This document shows, in pieces, positions 19,145 through 28,273 of a stretch of DNA of 64,000 nt. This DNA is from Sphaerisporangium sp040649355 (lineage in GTDB: Bacteria > Actinomycetota > Actinomycetes > Streptosporangiales > Streptosporangiaceae): assembly GCF_043197795.1 (NCBI RefSeq), contig NZ_JBICTU010000033.1:1-64000 (forward strand), given 5' to 3'. Position numbers and translations under genes: made by a program. The first letter of the stretch is position 1, and the number at the start of each line of letters is the position of its first letter. The notes under the pieces were generated by a model. It was not told the DNA's origin, searched no databases, and saw only the letters and a program-made list of their open reading frames with translations.

Positions 19145-19175
19145 GCGGCGTACCACTCGAACAGCAGTACGCCGC
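19145..19175 (-). terminator. hairpin downstream of the chitinase gene
   Basis: A 9-bp inverted repeat GCGGCGTAC/GTACGCCGC with a 13-base loop lies 24 bases past the chitinase stop in the 160-bp gap before the HIT gene. It is a plausible weak terminator; there is no T-run. Confidence 0.45.
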
Positions 19176-19198
19176 AGGCCCGTCCTCGCGCGCCGGCG

Positions 19199-20512
19199 TC
19201 AGCGAAGGATCTTGTAGAGGGCCGAGGTGAGGGAGGCCTTGGTGTCGTCCTGGTCGATGGACCACATCATCGAGCCGCCGAGCCCCTTCAGCCTGATGTA
19301 GGCGGCCTTCTCCAGCAGCGACGCCGGGTCGTCGTACGACCAGAACTCGTTGCCGTCGTACAGCCACAGCGTGCCGGTGAGCAGGTCGCGGTACCGCTTG
19401 CCCGGCTTGTTGACGAGGATCTTGTAGTCCTCGGTGCCGGGCGCCCACGTCGCGGGGGCCGGGCCCGTCGCCTGGGCGTACAGGCCGTTGCCCGTGGACT
19501 TCACGCCTGTCCAGCCCTGCCCGTACGCGGGGACGCCGACCACGATCTTCTTGGCGGGGGCGCCGCGCGCCAGGTAGTCGCGGACGGTGGCGTCCACGCT
19601 GTACTTGACCGGGTTCGGGTCCTTGCGGTCGGTGAGCAGGTTGCCGTTGTGGCCGGTCCTGCTCTCCCAGGGACCGTGCAGGTCGTAGCCCTGGATCGTG
19701 GCGAAGTCGAGGTTGCGGAACACGTCGCGGACCTCGAAGCCGGCGTCGATCTTGGCGGCGGCGGCGGGGAGGAACGCGGTGAGCTCGCTCTTCGCGTCGT
19801 AGGCCTTCATCTGCCGGCGCAGCTCGGCGGTGAAGAGCGTGAAGTTGCGCTTGTCCTCCGGCCGGATGACGTTGCCGGCGTTGCCCTCCGAGCCCGGCCA
19901 TTCCCAGTCGAGGTCGATGCCGTCGAAGACGCCCGCGCCGCTGCCCGGGGCCAGGCCAGGCAGGTCGCCCTTGAGCCAGAGGCCCACGCAGGAGGCGGCC
20001 AGCGCGGTACGGGCCTCGGGGGTGCTGACGGCGTCGGAGAAGTACTTCGACCCGGTCCAGCCGCCGAGGGAGATCAGCGCCTTGAGGCCGGGATTCTTGG
20101 CCTTGAGCTTCCTGAGCTGGTTCAGGTTGCCGTTGAGCGCCTGGCCCGGCTGGTCGGCGACGCCGTCCACGCTCTCCTCGGCGGAGACCGGCCGCTGCCA
20201 GTCGGCCCAGGCGTCGGCCGAGACGCACGTGCCGTCCGCGCCGACGTTCCCGAAGGCGTAGTTGATATGGGTCAGCTTGGCCGCGGCACCGCTGGTGTCC
20301 ACGTCCTTGACGTGGTAGTCGCGTCCGTAGATGCCCCACTGGATGAAGTAGGCGACCCGCTTGAACCGGTCACCGCCGTCCGGATGCGCTTGGGCGGGCG
20401 CGGGTACGGCTGTCGCCGCCAGGGCCCCGGCGGGCACGGCCACCGCGCCGAGGCCGACGGCGATCGCCGCCGCGAGTGCGTGCTGGAAAGGACGTCGCAC
20501 GGCCATCTCCAC
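19199..20512 (-). CDS. secreted chitinase, GH18
   Basis: This 437-aa glycoside hydrolase family 18 enzyme hydrolyses chitin. A signal peptide (Arg-rich start, then AAAIAVGLGAVAVPAGALA) covers about residues 1-42. The catalytic signature DGIDLDWEW is at ~198-206 with Glu204 as proton donor and Asp200/Asp202 behind it; the upstream LISLGGWTGSKYF strand motif is also present. The C-terminal GLGGSMMWSIDQDD supplies the conserved barrel Trp. No chitin-binding module is attached. The start is uncertain between GTG 20512 and ATG 20506. A palindromic operator lies 19-39 bp upstream, so expression is probably repressor-controlled. Confidence 0.94.
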   Translation of the reverse strand: MEMAVRRPFQHALAAAIAVGLGAVAVPAGALAATAVPAPAQAHPDGGDRFKRVAYFIQWGIYGRDYHVKDVDTSGAAAKLTHINYAFGNVGADGTCVSADAWADWQRPVSAEESVDGVADQPGQALNGNLNQLRKLKAKNPGLKALISLGGWTGSKYFSDAVSTPEARTALAASCVGLWLKGDLPGLAPGSGAGVFDGIDLDWEWPGSEGNAGNVIRPEDKRNFTLFTAELRRQMKAYDAKSELTAFLPAAAAKIDAGFEVRDVFRNLDFATIQGYDLHGPWESRTGHNGNLLTDRKDPNPVKYSVDATVRDYLARGAPAKKIVVGVPAYGQGWTGVKSTGNGLYAQATGPAPATWAPGTEDYKILVNKPGKRYRDLLTGTLWLYDGNEFWSYDDPASLLEKAAYIRLKGLGGSMMWSIDQDDTKASLTSALYKILR

Positions 20513-20530
20513 TTGCTCGATGAGCTTTAT

Positions 20531-20551
20531 TTATAGGAAAGTTTCCTATAA
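20531..20551. promoter_or_regulatory. 21-bp perfect palindrome upstream of the chitinase gene
   Basis: Ten-base arms TTATAGGAAA and TTTCCTATAA surround a single central G, centred 29 bp before the chitinase start. Its symmetry, AT-rich arms and position are those of a homodimeric repressor operator. I cannot name the regulator; no adjacent gene is an obvious candidate apart from the LuxR-type ATPase at 21278. Confidence 0.7.
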
Positions 20552-20688
20552 GTTTTCACGGATCGTAGAGTCCGCCGTGCGGCGCGTCAATGCCTTCCCT
20601 TGGCCCTGCCGGGATTGTCCTGGTACGGGAAATCAGCGCGCGGGCGTGCGTCCCGCCGGCGACTGACGGGTCGTTCGTTCCTCTGTGG

Positions 20689-21150
20689 TCAGGCGAGGCG
20701 CGCGGGGAAGCCTCCCGTGGCGACCGGGCCCCATTTCACCGGCGTGATGCGCAGCAGCGACTTGCCCTGGCGCTCCATGGCCGCGCGGTAGTCGTCCCAG
20801 TCGGGGTGCTCGCCGGAGATGGACCGGTAGTACTCGACGAGCGGTTCGAGCGCCTCGGGCATGTCGAGGACCTCGCAGGCCCCGTCGATCTGCACCCAGG
20901 GCCCGTCGAAGTCGTCCGACAGGATGACGACGCTCACCTTGGGGTCGCGGCGGGCGTTCTTGGTCTTGGCGCGTTCGGGGTAGGTGGACACCACGATGCG
21001 GCCCAGCTCGTCGACGCCGCAGCTCACAGGGGACGCCTGCGGGCCGCCGTCACGCCGCGTCGTGATGACGAGCGCCCTGTGGCGCTCACGGACGAAGTCG
21101 AGCAGCTGCTCACGGGTGACCGTGTCGGCGGTCGCGATCCTCGGGCTCAT
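20689..21150 (-). CDS. PPOX-class (F420-dependent type) oxidoreductase
   Basis: This 153-aa split-barrel flavin/deazaflavin-binding protein starts at ATG 21150 after GTGAGG. It contains HRALVITTRRDGGPQASPVSC (~24-44), ARRDPKVSVVILSDD and the C-terminal RITPVKWGPVATGG. In actinobacteria such proteins usually bind cofactor F420 and belong to the pyridoxamine-5'-phosphate-oxidase-like superfamily; the substrate is unknown. It is divergent from the large regulator at 21278, with 127 bp between starts. Confidence 0.82.
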   Translation of the reverse strand: MSPRIATADTVTREQLLDFVRERHRALVITTRRDGGPQASPVSCGVDELGRIVVSTYPERAKTKNARRDPKVSVVILSDDFDGPWVQIDGACEVLDMPEALEPLVEYYRSISGEHPDWDDYRAAMERQGKSLLRITPVKWGPVATGGFPARLA

Positions 21151-21277
21151 GGCCTCACTGTACGACCATGCCGCTCGCCGTTCACTTCGCCACCACAGGC
21201 ACCACCGCCGGATCGCCGAAGGCTCCACTATCCGGCCGACTGGGGGAATGTCGGTGGTGGCTGGCATTCTTGGGGGC

Positions 21278-24169
21278 GTGACGGCGCATACGGTGAGCCC
21301 CCTGTTCGTCGGGCGGGCTGATGAGCTCGGCCTCCTCGGCGAGTCCCTCGCCCGCGTGCGCGGCGGAGCCGCGACCACCGTGTTCGTCGGCGGCGAGGCC
21401 GGGGTGGGCAAGACGCGCCTGATCCACGAGTTCTTCCAGCGGGCGGGCACCGCCCGGGTCCTCGTCGGCGGCTGTCTGGAGCTCGGCACCGACGGCCTGC
21501 CCTTCGCCCCCTTCACCGCGGTGCTGCGCACGCTCGCGCGCGACCTCGGCCGCGAGGGCATCGCCGCGCTGGTGCCCGGCGGGCGCACACGAGGGCTGGC
21601 CCGCCTGCTCCCGGAGTTCGGCGAGCCCGACGACGACGGCGCCGAGGCCCGTGCCCGGCTGTTCGAGCAGGTCCTCGGCCTGATGGAGCGGCTCGCCGAG
21701 CTGGAGCCCACCATCTTGGTCATCGAGGACGCCCACTGGGCCGATCGCTCCACCCGCGACCTGCTGTCGTTCCTCACCCGCTACCAGCAGCCGGACACCC
21801 GCCTGCTGACCCTTGTCACCTACCGCTCCGACGAGCTCCACCGCAGCCACCCCCTGCGTCCCCTGCTGACCGAGCTCAGCCGCATCGACTGGGTCGCCCG
21901 GCTGGAGCTGGGCAGGCTGAGCAGGCGCGAGGTGGTCGAGCAGGCCGCAGGCATCCTCGACAGGGAGCCCCTCGCCCTCGACGTCGACGTGATCTACACC
22001 CGTAGCGAGGGCAACCCGTTGTTCGTCGAGGCGCTGCTCAGCGGCGGCGAGAGAGAGTCCCTGCCCGAGTCGCTGCGCGACCTGCTCCTGGCCGGCGTCG
22101 AGCGCCTTCCCGACGACACCCAGGAGCTGCTCCGCGTGGCCAGCGCGGGCGGCGACCGCATCGAGCACGCCCTGCTCGCCGCCGTCGCGGGTCTCGACGA
22201 CGGCGCGCTGTCCCGCGCGCTGCGCCCGGCCGTCGCGGGCAACGTCCTGATCGTCGACGGCGAGGGGTACGCCTTCCGGCACGCGCTGATCCGCGAGGCC
22301 GTCCACGACGACCTGCTCCCCGGCGAGCGCACCCGCCTGCACACCCGTTTCGCGCAGACCCTGGAGCGCGATCCCGGCATTCTTCCCGCCCTGCGCGGAG
22401 CCATCGAGCTGGCCTACCACTGGTTCGCCGCGCACGACGCCCCCTCGGCGCTCATCAGCGCGTGGCGGGCGGCGACCGCCGCGAGAAGGTCGGCGGCCTA
22501 CGACGAGCAACTGCGCATGCTGACCAGGGTGCTCGAACTGTGGGACACCGTGCCCGACGCCGCCGGGAAGACCGGGCATGACTATGTCGACGTGCTCAGG
22601 CAGACCATCACCGTGGCCCACCTGGCCGGGGAGTTCGAGCGCGGCATCTCCCTGGCCAAGGCGGCCCTGCGCGAGATCGACAGCGACGCCGACCCCATCC
22701 GGGCGGCCCGGGTGCTGCGACAGCGCGGGCTCGCCCGGTACGACCTGGGCCGGGCAGGGTTCGTCGACGACCTGCGCACCGCCGCCCGGCTCGTCCCCGC
22801 CGACCCTCCGACCGAGCTCCGCGGCAAGGTGCTGGAGAACCTCGCACGCACGCTCCACGGGCCGGACACCCGGGCCGAGAAGGTGGCGCTGGCCGAGGAG
22901 GCCATGCGCATAGCCCGCCACGTGGGCGACGCCGACACCGAGGCGCACGCCCTCATCACGCTGACCTGGGCCCAGTGCCGCTACTCCGAGTTCGAGACCC
23001 AGAGCGCCGCGTACACGCGGGCACGCGAGATCGCGAGCCGGGCCCCCACCTACCACGGGCTCATGCGGGCCGCCATCTCCGAGTCCGACGCGCTGGAGGG
23101 AGCCGGGTGGCACGAGGAGGCCGCCAAGGTCGCCCGCAGGGGCATAGCCGACGCCGAGGCGTACGGCATGGCCCGCACCTCGGGCGCCTTCCTGGCGATC
23201 AACCTCGCCGAGCCGCTGCTCTCCCTGGGGCGCTGGGAGGAGGCGCTGCGCGTCATCCAGCGCGCCCTCGACGTCATGCCGCCCGCGCCCTACCGGGCGA
23301 GCCTGCAGGGCTTCGCCACCGACATCGCGCTGGCCCGGGGCGAGCTCGACCGGGCCGGTGCGCTCTTCCAGTCGTCGAGGAGCATCATCGGCGCCGGCAC
23401 CTACCGCGACCAGACGATCCTGCCGCAGCTCCGCAGGGAGATCGAGCTGCTGATCGCGCACGATCGCGGCGACGAGGCGTTCACGCTGGTAGAGAAGACC
23501 CTGAGCGACCACGACCCGAACGCCGCCCCCCGCTACGTCTGGCCGGTGCTCGTGACGAGCGTCCAGGTGGCCGGCCCCCTGCTCGGTGACCTGCGCGCTC
23601 TGGCGGCCGAGCAGGAGGTGGAGGCCGACCTTCAGGAGGCTCACCGTCTCACCTTCGCCGCCGAGGTGGCGCGGGTGTCCGGTTCGGCCGACCTCGCGAC
23701 GTGCGACCGGGCCGTGGCCGCCTGGGCCGCGCTGCGCCAGCCGTACGCGGAGGCCCGTGCCCTGCTCACCGCCGCGCACGCCGCCGTCGCCGAGGGTGAG
23801 CGCGACGAGGCGGCCGGGCGGCTTTCACGGGCGGCGCTCCTGGCCGGCCAGGTCGGCGCCGTGCCTCTGGTCACCGAGATCGGTTCCCTGGCGAGGAGGG
23901 CGCGCCTCCCGCTCGCCGAGGCGTCCGGCGCCTCGGGTCCGCCGGACGCCTCGGCCTCCGAGGAGGCACGGCTCGGGCTCACGGCCCGCGAGCACGAGGT
24001 GTTCCGCCTGGTCACGACCGGTCGCAGCAACCGCGAGATCGCCACGGAGCTGTTCATCTCGGCGAAGACCGTCAGCGTGCACGTCTCCAAGATCCTCGCC
24101 AAGCTCGGCGTCGCGTCCCGGGGCGAGGCGGCGGCGACGGCCCACCGCCTCCACCTGTTCGACCGCTGA
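21278..24169 (+). CDS. LuxR-family regulator with ATPase domain (LAL type)
   Basis: This ~963-aa large ATP-binding LuxR regulator has an N-terminal STAND/AAA NTPase with VGGEAGVGKTRLIHEF as Walker A (~37-52) and ILVIEDAHWADRS as Walker B (~146-158), a long helical TPR-like middle, and a C-terminal LuxR helix-turn-helix (LGLTAREHEVFRLV...SNREIATELFISAKTVSVHVS, ~900-955). Such regulators often activate sugar or secondary-metabolite genes on ligand binding. GTG 21278 places FVGR at the usual distance from the N-terminus; an in-frame ATG at 21248 would add ten residues. It neighbours chitinase and carbohydrate genes but its target is unknown. Confidence 0.9.
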   Translation: MTAHTVSPLFVGRADELGLLGESLARVRGGAATTVFVGGEAGVGKTRLIHEFFQRAGTARVLVGGCLELGTDGLPFAPFTAVLRTLARDLGREGIAALVPGGRTRGLARLLPEFGEPDDDGAEARARLFEQVLGLMERLAELEPTILVIEDAHWADRSTRDLLSFLTRYQQPDTRLLTLVTYRSDELHRSHPLRPLLTELSRIDWVARLELGRLSRREVVEQAAGILDREPLALDVDVIYTRSEGNPLFVEALLSGGERESLPESLRDLLLAGVERLPDDTQELLRVASAGGDRIEHALLAAVAGLDDGALSRALRPAVAGNVLIVDGEGYAFRHALIREAVHDDLLPGERTRLHTRFAQTLERDPGILPALRGAIELAYHWFAAHDAPSALISAWRAATAARRSAAYDEQLRMLTRVLELWDTVPDAAGKTGHDYVDVLRQTITVAHLAGEFERGISLAKAALREIDSDADPIRAARVLRQRGLARYDLGRAGFVDDLRTAARLVPADPPTELRGKVLENLARTLHGPDTRAEKVALAEEAMRIARHVGDADTEAHALITLTWAQCRYSEFETQSAAYTRAREIASRAPTYHGLMRAAISESDALEGAGWHEEAAKVARRGIADAEAYGMARTSGAFLAINLAEPLLSLGRWEEALRVIQRALDVMPPAPYRASLQGFATDIALARGELDRAGALFQSSRSIIGAGTYRDQTILPQLRREIELLIAHDRGDEAFTLVEKTLSDHDPNAAPRYVWPVLVTSVQVAGPLLGDLRALAAEQEVEADLQEAHRLTFAAEVARVSGSADLATCDRAVAAWAALRQPYAEARALLTAAHAAVAEGERDEAAGRLSRAALLAGQVGAVPLVTEIGSLARRARLPLAEASGASGPPDASASEEARLGLTAREHEVFRLVTTGRSNREIATELFISAKTVSVHVSKILAKLGVASRGEAAATAHRLHLFDR

Positions 24170-24209
24170 CCATGGCGCCCTGGACCCGGGCATCGCCGGG
24201 AACGCGCTG

Positions 24210-25841
24210 CTAGCTCTCCTTCAGGGTCCGGTATCGGCGGATGAGCGCGTTGGTTGAGGAGTCGTGGGCGAGCTCGGGCTCGGCCTCGCTCACCAGCTCC
24301 GGGGCGATCTGACCCGCGAGCACCTTGCCCAGCTCAACTCCCCACTGGTCGAAGGAGTCGATCCCCCAGATCGTCCCCTGGGTGAACGTGCTGTGCTCGT
24401 AGAGGGCCACCAGCACACCGAGCAGGTGTGGGGTGAGGCGCTCGGCGAGCAGCACGTTCGTGGGACGGTTGCCCTCCATGACCCGGTGGGGCGCGACGTC
24501 AGGGGCCGTGCCCTCGGCGCGGATCTCCTCCTCGGTCTTGCCGAAGGCGAGGGCCTGCGCCTGGGCGAAGACGTTGGCCGACAGCAGGTCGTGATGGTCG
24601 CGCAGCGGGTTGAGGCTCTTGCCGAACCCGATCAGGTCGACGGGGATCAACCTCGTGCCCTGGTGGATGAGCTGGTAGAAGCTGTGCTGGCCGTTCGTGC
24701 CGGGCTCGCCCCAGTAGACCGGCCCGGTGTCGTAGTCGACCTCGTGACCGTCGCGGGTCACGTGCTTGCCGTTCGACTCCATCGTGAGCTGCTGGAGGTA
24801 GGCGGGGAAGCGCTTCAGGTACTGCTCGTACGGCATGACGCCGATGGTCTGCGCCCTGAAGAAGTTCACGTACCACACGGCGAGCAGGCCCATGATCACC
24901 GGCAGGTTCTCGGCGAGCGGGGCCGTACGGAAGTGCTCGTCCATCTCGTGGAAGCCCGCCAGCATCTCGCGGAAGTGCTCGGGGCCGATGGCCAGCATGG
25001 TCGACAACCCGATCGCGGAGTCCATCGAGTAGCGGCCACCCACCCAGTCCCAGAAGCCGAACATGTTGGCCGTGTCTATGCCGAACTCCGCGACGCGATC
25101 GGCGTTGGTCGACACCGCGACGAAGTGCCGGGCGACGGCCTCGTCGGTGCCGAGCTGGCCGATCACCCAGTCGCGGGCCGAGTGGGCGTTGGCGAGGGTC
25201 TCCAGCGTGCCGAAGGTCTTGGAGGAGACGATGAACAGCGTCTCGTCGGCGAACAGGTCGTGGGTCGCCTCCACGAAGTCGGTGGAGTCGACGTTCGACA
25301 CGAACCGGAACATCAGGTCACGCTTGCTGTAGTGACGTAGCGCCTCGTACGCCATGACCGGCCCGAGGTCCGAACCACCGATGCCGATGTTGACGATGTT
25401 CTTGATGGGTTTGCCCGTGTAGCCCTTCCACTGCCCCGAGCGGACGTGTCCGGCGAAGTCGGCCATGCGGTCGAGGACCTCGTGTACCTCGGCGACGACG
25501 TCCGTACCGCCGACGACCAGCGAGCCGCCCTTCGGCATGCGCAGCGCGACGTGAAGCACCGACCTCCCCTCGGAGGTGTTGATCGGCTCCCCCCGGAACA
25601 TCATGTCCCGGCGCTCCTCCAGCTCCGACTCCCGCGCGAGCTCGACGAGCAGGCGCAGCGTCTCGTCGGTGACGCGGTTCTTCGAGTAGTCGAGATACAA
25701 CCCGGCCGCTTCCGCGCACATGCGCTCACCACGCTCCGGGTCCTCGGCGAACAGCTCGCGCAGGTGGCGACCGCCGGTCTCGGCGTGGTGCTGCTCAAGG
25801 GCCTTCCACGAGGCGCGGTCACGGAGTGGGACGGTGGGCAT
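24210..25841 (-). CDS. pgi: glucose-6-phosphate isomerase
   Basis: This 543-aa protein matches the ~550 aa of bacterial Pgi and interconverts glucose-6-phosphate and fructose-6-phosphate in the cytoplasm. The first signature lies in NIGIGGSDLGPVMAYEAL (~150-167). Other blocks are FVSNVDSTDF, GGRYSMDSAIGLS with the family Arg, the catalytic Glu region GEPGTNGQHSFYQLIHQG, and the C-terminal FDQWGVELGK signature with Lys. The start ATG 25841 follows GGAGGAACC. It lies 44 bp downstream of the GH65 gene in the same direction, so phosphorylase-derived glucose phosphates could feed straight into it. Confidence 0.97.
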   Translation of the reverse strand: MPTVPLRDRASWKALEQHHAETGGRHLRELFAEDPERGERMCAEAAGLYLDYSKNRVTDETLRLLVELARESELEERRDMMFRGEPINTSEGRSVLHVALRMPKGGSLVVGGTDVVAEVHEVLDRMADFAGHVRSGQWKGYTGKPIKNIVNIGIGGSDLGPVMAYEALRHYSKRDLMFRFVSNVDSTDFVEATHDLFADETLFIVSSKTFGTLETLANAHSARDWVIGQLGTDEAVARHFVAVSTNADRVAEFGIDTANMFGFWDWVGGRYSMDSAIGLSTMLAIGPEHFREMLAGFHEMDEHFRTAPLAENLPVIMGLLAVWYVNFFRAQTIGVMPYEQYLKRFPAYLQQLTMESNGKHVTRDGHEVDYDTGPVYWGEPGTNGQHSFYQLIHQGTRLIPVDLIGFGKSLNPLRDHHDLLSANVFAQAQALAFGKTEEEIRAEGTAPDVAPHRVMEGNRPTNVLLAERLTPHLLGVLVALYEHSTFTQGTIWGIDSFDQWGVELGKVLAGQIAPELVSEAEPELAHDSSTNALIRRYRTLKES

Positions 25842-25885
25842 CGGTGGTTCCTCCGGTCACTGGCACGGTCTTGTGCATAGATTCT

Positions 25886-28273
25886 TCACGCAATAGTCCC
25901 GTGCGGGCGCGGCTTCCGTCCCGCACGGCGGGGCGCGGGCTCACGGCCGGGCGGCTGACGGATCGTCACCTCGGGCACGGGGATCTCGGGGATCGAACGG
26001 GTGACCGCCCGCCCGTCCACGGCAAGTTCCTTGCCGTAGTGGGTCAGCGTCATCGGCGGGCCGTCCAGGAGCCGGTAGGTCGCCGAGCCGGGCGTGATGC
26101 CGACCCGCAGCAGGCGGCCGTGGTAGCGCAGCCGGAAGGCCAGCCGCGTGATGCCCGAGGGCAGCTTCGGGGCGAAGCACATCCTCCCCTGACCCGAACG
26201 CATCCCGCCCAGACCGGCGACCAGGGCGATCCACGCCCCGGCCAGCGCGGCCAGGTGGATCCCGTCCACGGTGTTCTTCTCCAGGTCGTCCAGATCGATT
26301 AGCGCGGCCTCGCCGAGGTAGTGGTAGGCGAGCTCGATGTGCCCCACCTCGGCGGCGACCACCGCCTGGGTGCAGGCGGAGAGCGAGGAGTCGCGGACGG
26401 TCAGCGCCTCGTAGTACGCGAAGTCGCGGGCCTTCTGCTCCGGCGTGAACGCGTCGCCCCGCACCTGTATCGCCAGCACCAGGTCGGCCTGCTTGACCAC
26501 CTGCTTGCGGTAGAGGTCGAAGTAGGGGAAGTGCAGCAGCAGAGGGTACTGATCGGGCCGGGTGGCGGAGAAGTCCCAGACCGCGTGGCTGGTGAACCCC
26601 TCGCCCTGGGGATGCACGCCCAGCCGCTCGTCATAGGGCACGTACATCGCCAGGGCCGCGTCCCGCCACGTGGCCGCCTCCTCCAGCGTGACCCCGAGCT
26701 CCCGCGCCCGGTCGAGGTGGCGGGTGGCGGCCTCGGCCGCCTCGCACAGGTTCTGCTGGGCCAGCAGGTTGGTGTACACGTTGTTGTCGACGAGGGCGCT
26801 GTACTCGTCGGGGCCGGTGACGCCGTCGATGCGGAACCTTCCGTCGGCGTCGTGGTGGCCGAGTGCGCACCACAGCCGGGCCGTCTCGACGAGCAGCGGC
26901 AGACCGGTGTCCCGCTCGAAGCCGGTGTCCTCGGTGGCGTCGACGTACCGTACGACCGCGTCGGCGATGTCGGCGTTGATGTGGACCGCCGCGGTTCCGG
27001 CCGGCCAGTAGCCGGAGCACTCCTCGCCGTTGATCGTCCGCCAGGGGAAGGCCGCTCCGCGCAGCCCGAGCTGGACGGCGCGGTCCTTCGCCTTCGGGAG
27101 GATCGACTTGCGCCACGACAGCGCGTCGGCGGCGGCCCGGGGGTGGGTGTAGGTGAGCACCGGCAACACGAACATCTCGGTGTCCCAGAAGGCGTGGCCG
27201 TCGTAGCCGTTCCCGGTCAGCCCCTTGCCGGGAATGGGGCGGTCCTCCAGACGCGCGGAGGCCTGCACCAGGTGGAACAGCCCGAAGCGGACGGCCTGCT
27301 GCACCTCGGAGTCCCCCTCGACCTCCACGTCTGCGCCGTCCCAGAACGTGTCCAGGAACCACCGCTGGTCGGCCAGCAGGCCGTCCCAGCCGACCATCCG
27401 GGCGGCGGCCAGCGCGGCCACGACCTGGTCGTGCATGGCGGGCCGGGAGCGCTTGGCGGACCAGCCGTACGCGAAGTACTTGACCAGCCGCAGCCGCTCG
27501 CCCTGCTCCAGCCGTGTGGCGACCGTCACGCGGTTGACGTCGCCACTGCCCTGGGCCTCGATCAGCGTGCCCTTGGGACCGTCGACCTCGTGGCACATGG
27601 CGGCGGCCACCCGGAGGCGGCTGGCACGCGTGGAGTGCACCATGATCGCCACCCCGTCGGTCGCCGGGACGTTCTCCTCCAGGACCAGCGGCGACGTGAG
27701 GGCCGCGGCGGCGCGCGGGTCGCCGTCGGTGTACTCCGTGGTCTCGTTGGCCACCAGCTCCGACTGCAGGACCACACGGAGCGACCGCTCGACGGGCTCG
27801 ACCTCGTACACGATCGCGGCCACCGCGCGGTGGGTGAACGACACCAGCCGCGTGGAGGTGACGCGCACCTCGGCCCCGGTCGGGGAGCTCCAGTGGACCC
27901 GGCGGGTCAGGGTCCCGGCGCGCAGGTCGAGGACCCGCTCGTGATCGTGCAGCCTGCCGTACCGCACGTCGAACGGCTCGTCGTCGACCAGCAGCCGGAT
28001 CAGCTTGCCGTTGGTGACGTTCACCACCGTCTGCCCGGACTCGGGGTCCCCGTACCCCGCCTCGGCGTACGGAAGGGGCCTCAGCTCGTACACCGAGTTG
28101 AGGTAGGTGCCGGGCTGCCCGTACGGCTCGCCCTCGTCGAGGTTGCCGCGCAGGCCGACGTGCCCGTTGGACAGCGCGAACACCGACTCGGTCTGCGCCA
28201 GCAAGCCGAGATCGAGGCTGGACTCCCGTACCGCCCAGGGCTCGACCGTGAACGCCGGATGCCGGATCATCAT
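25886..28273 (-). CDS. GH65 disaccharide phosphorylase
   Basis: This 795-aa enzyme has the GH65 layout: an N-terminal beta-sandwich (~1-280), the (alpha/alpha)6 catalytic barrel (~310-690) with DRPIPGKGLTGNGYDGHAFWD and catalytic Glu in GVTGPDEYSALVDNN (~490), then a small C-terminal beta-domain. It phosphorolyses an alpha-glucosidic disaccharide (maltose, trehalose, kojibiose or nigerose type) to beta-glucose-1-phosphate and glucose. The specificity cannot be read off. The ATG at 28273 overlaps the preceding beta-phosphoglucomutase stop (ATGA), which is the classic partner pairing and strongly supports phosphorylase rather than hydrolase activity. Confidence 0.9.
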   Translation of the reverse strand: MMIRHPAFTVEPWAVRESSLDLGLLAQTESVFALSNGHVGLRGNLDEGEPYGQPGTYLNSVYELRPLPYAEAGYGDPESGQTVVNVTNGKLIRLLVDDEPFDVRYGRLHDHERVLDLRAGTLTRRVHWSSPTGAEVRVTSTRLVSFTHRAVAAIVYEVEPVERSLRVVLQSELVANETTEYTDGDPRAAAALTSPLVLEENVPATDGVAIMVHSTRASRLRVAAAMCHEVDGPKGTLIEAQGSGDVNRVTVATRLEQGERLRLVKYFAYGWSAKRSRPAMHDQVVAALAAARMVGWDGLLADQRWFLDTFWDGADVEVEGDSEVQQAVRFGLFHLVQASARLEDRPIPGKGLTGNGYDGHAFWDTEMFVLPVLTYTHPRAAADALSWRKSILPKAKDRAVQLGLRGAAFPWRTINGEECSGYWPAGTAAVHINADIADAVVRYVDATEDTGFERDTGLPLLVETARLWCALGHHDADGRFRIDGVTGPDEYSALVDNNVYTNLLAQQNLCEAAEAATRHLDRARELGVTLEEAATWRDAALAMYVPYDERLGVHPQGEGFTSHAVWDFSATRPDQYPLLLHFPYFDLYRKQVVKQADLVLAIQVRGDAFTPEQKARDFAYYEALTVRDSSLSACTQAVVAAEVGHIELAYHYLGEAALIDLDDLEKNTVDGIHLAALAGAWIALVAGLGGMRSGQGRMCFAPKLPSGITRLAFRLRYHGRLLRVGITPGSATYRLLDGPPMTLTHYGKELAVDGRAVTRSIPEIPVPEVTIRQPPGREPAPRRAGRKPRPHGTIA

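Noticed and set aside
21182..23779. Minus-strand frame of 865 codons
   Set aside because: It is the complement of the LuxR/ATPase gene with Walker and HTH motifs on the other strand.
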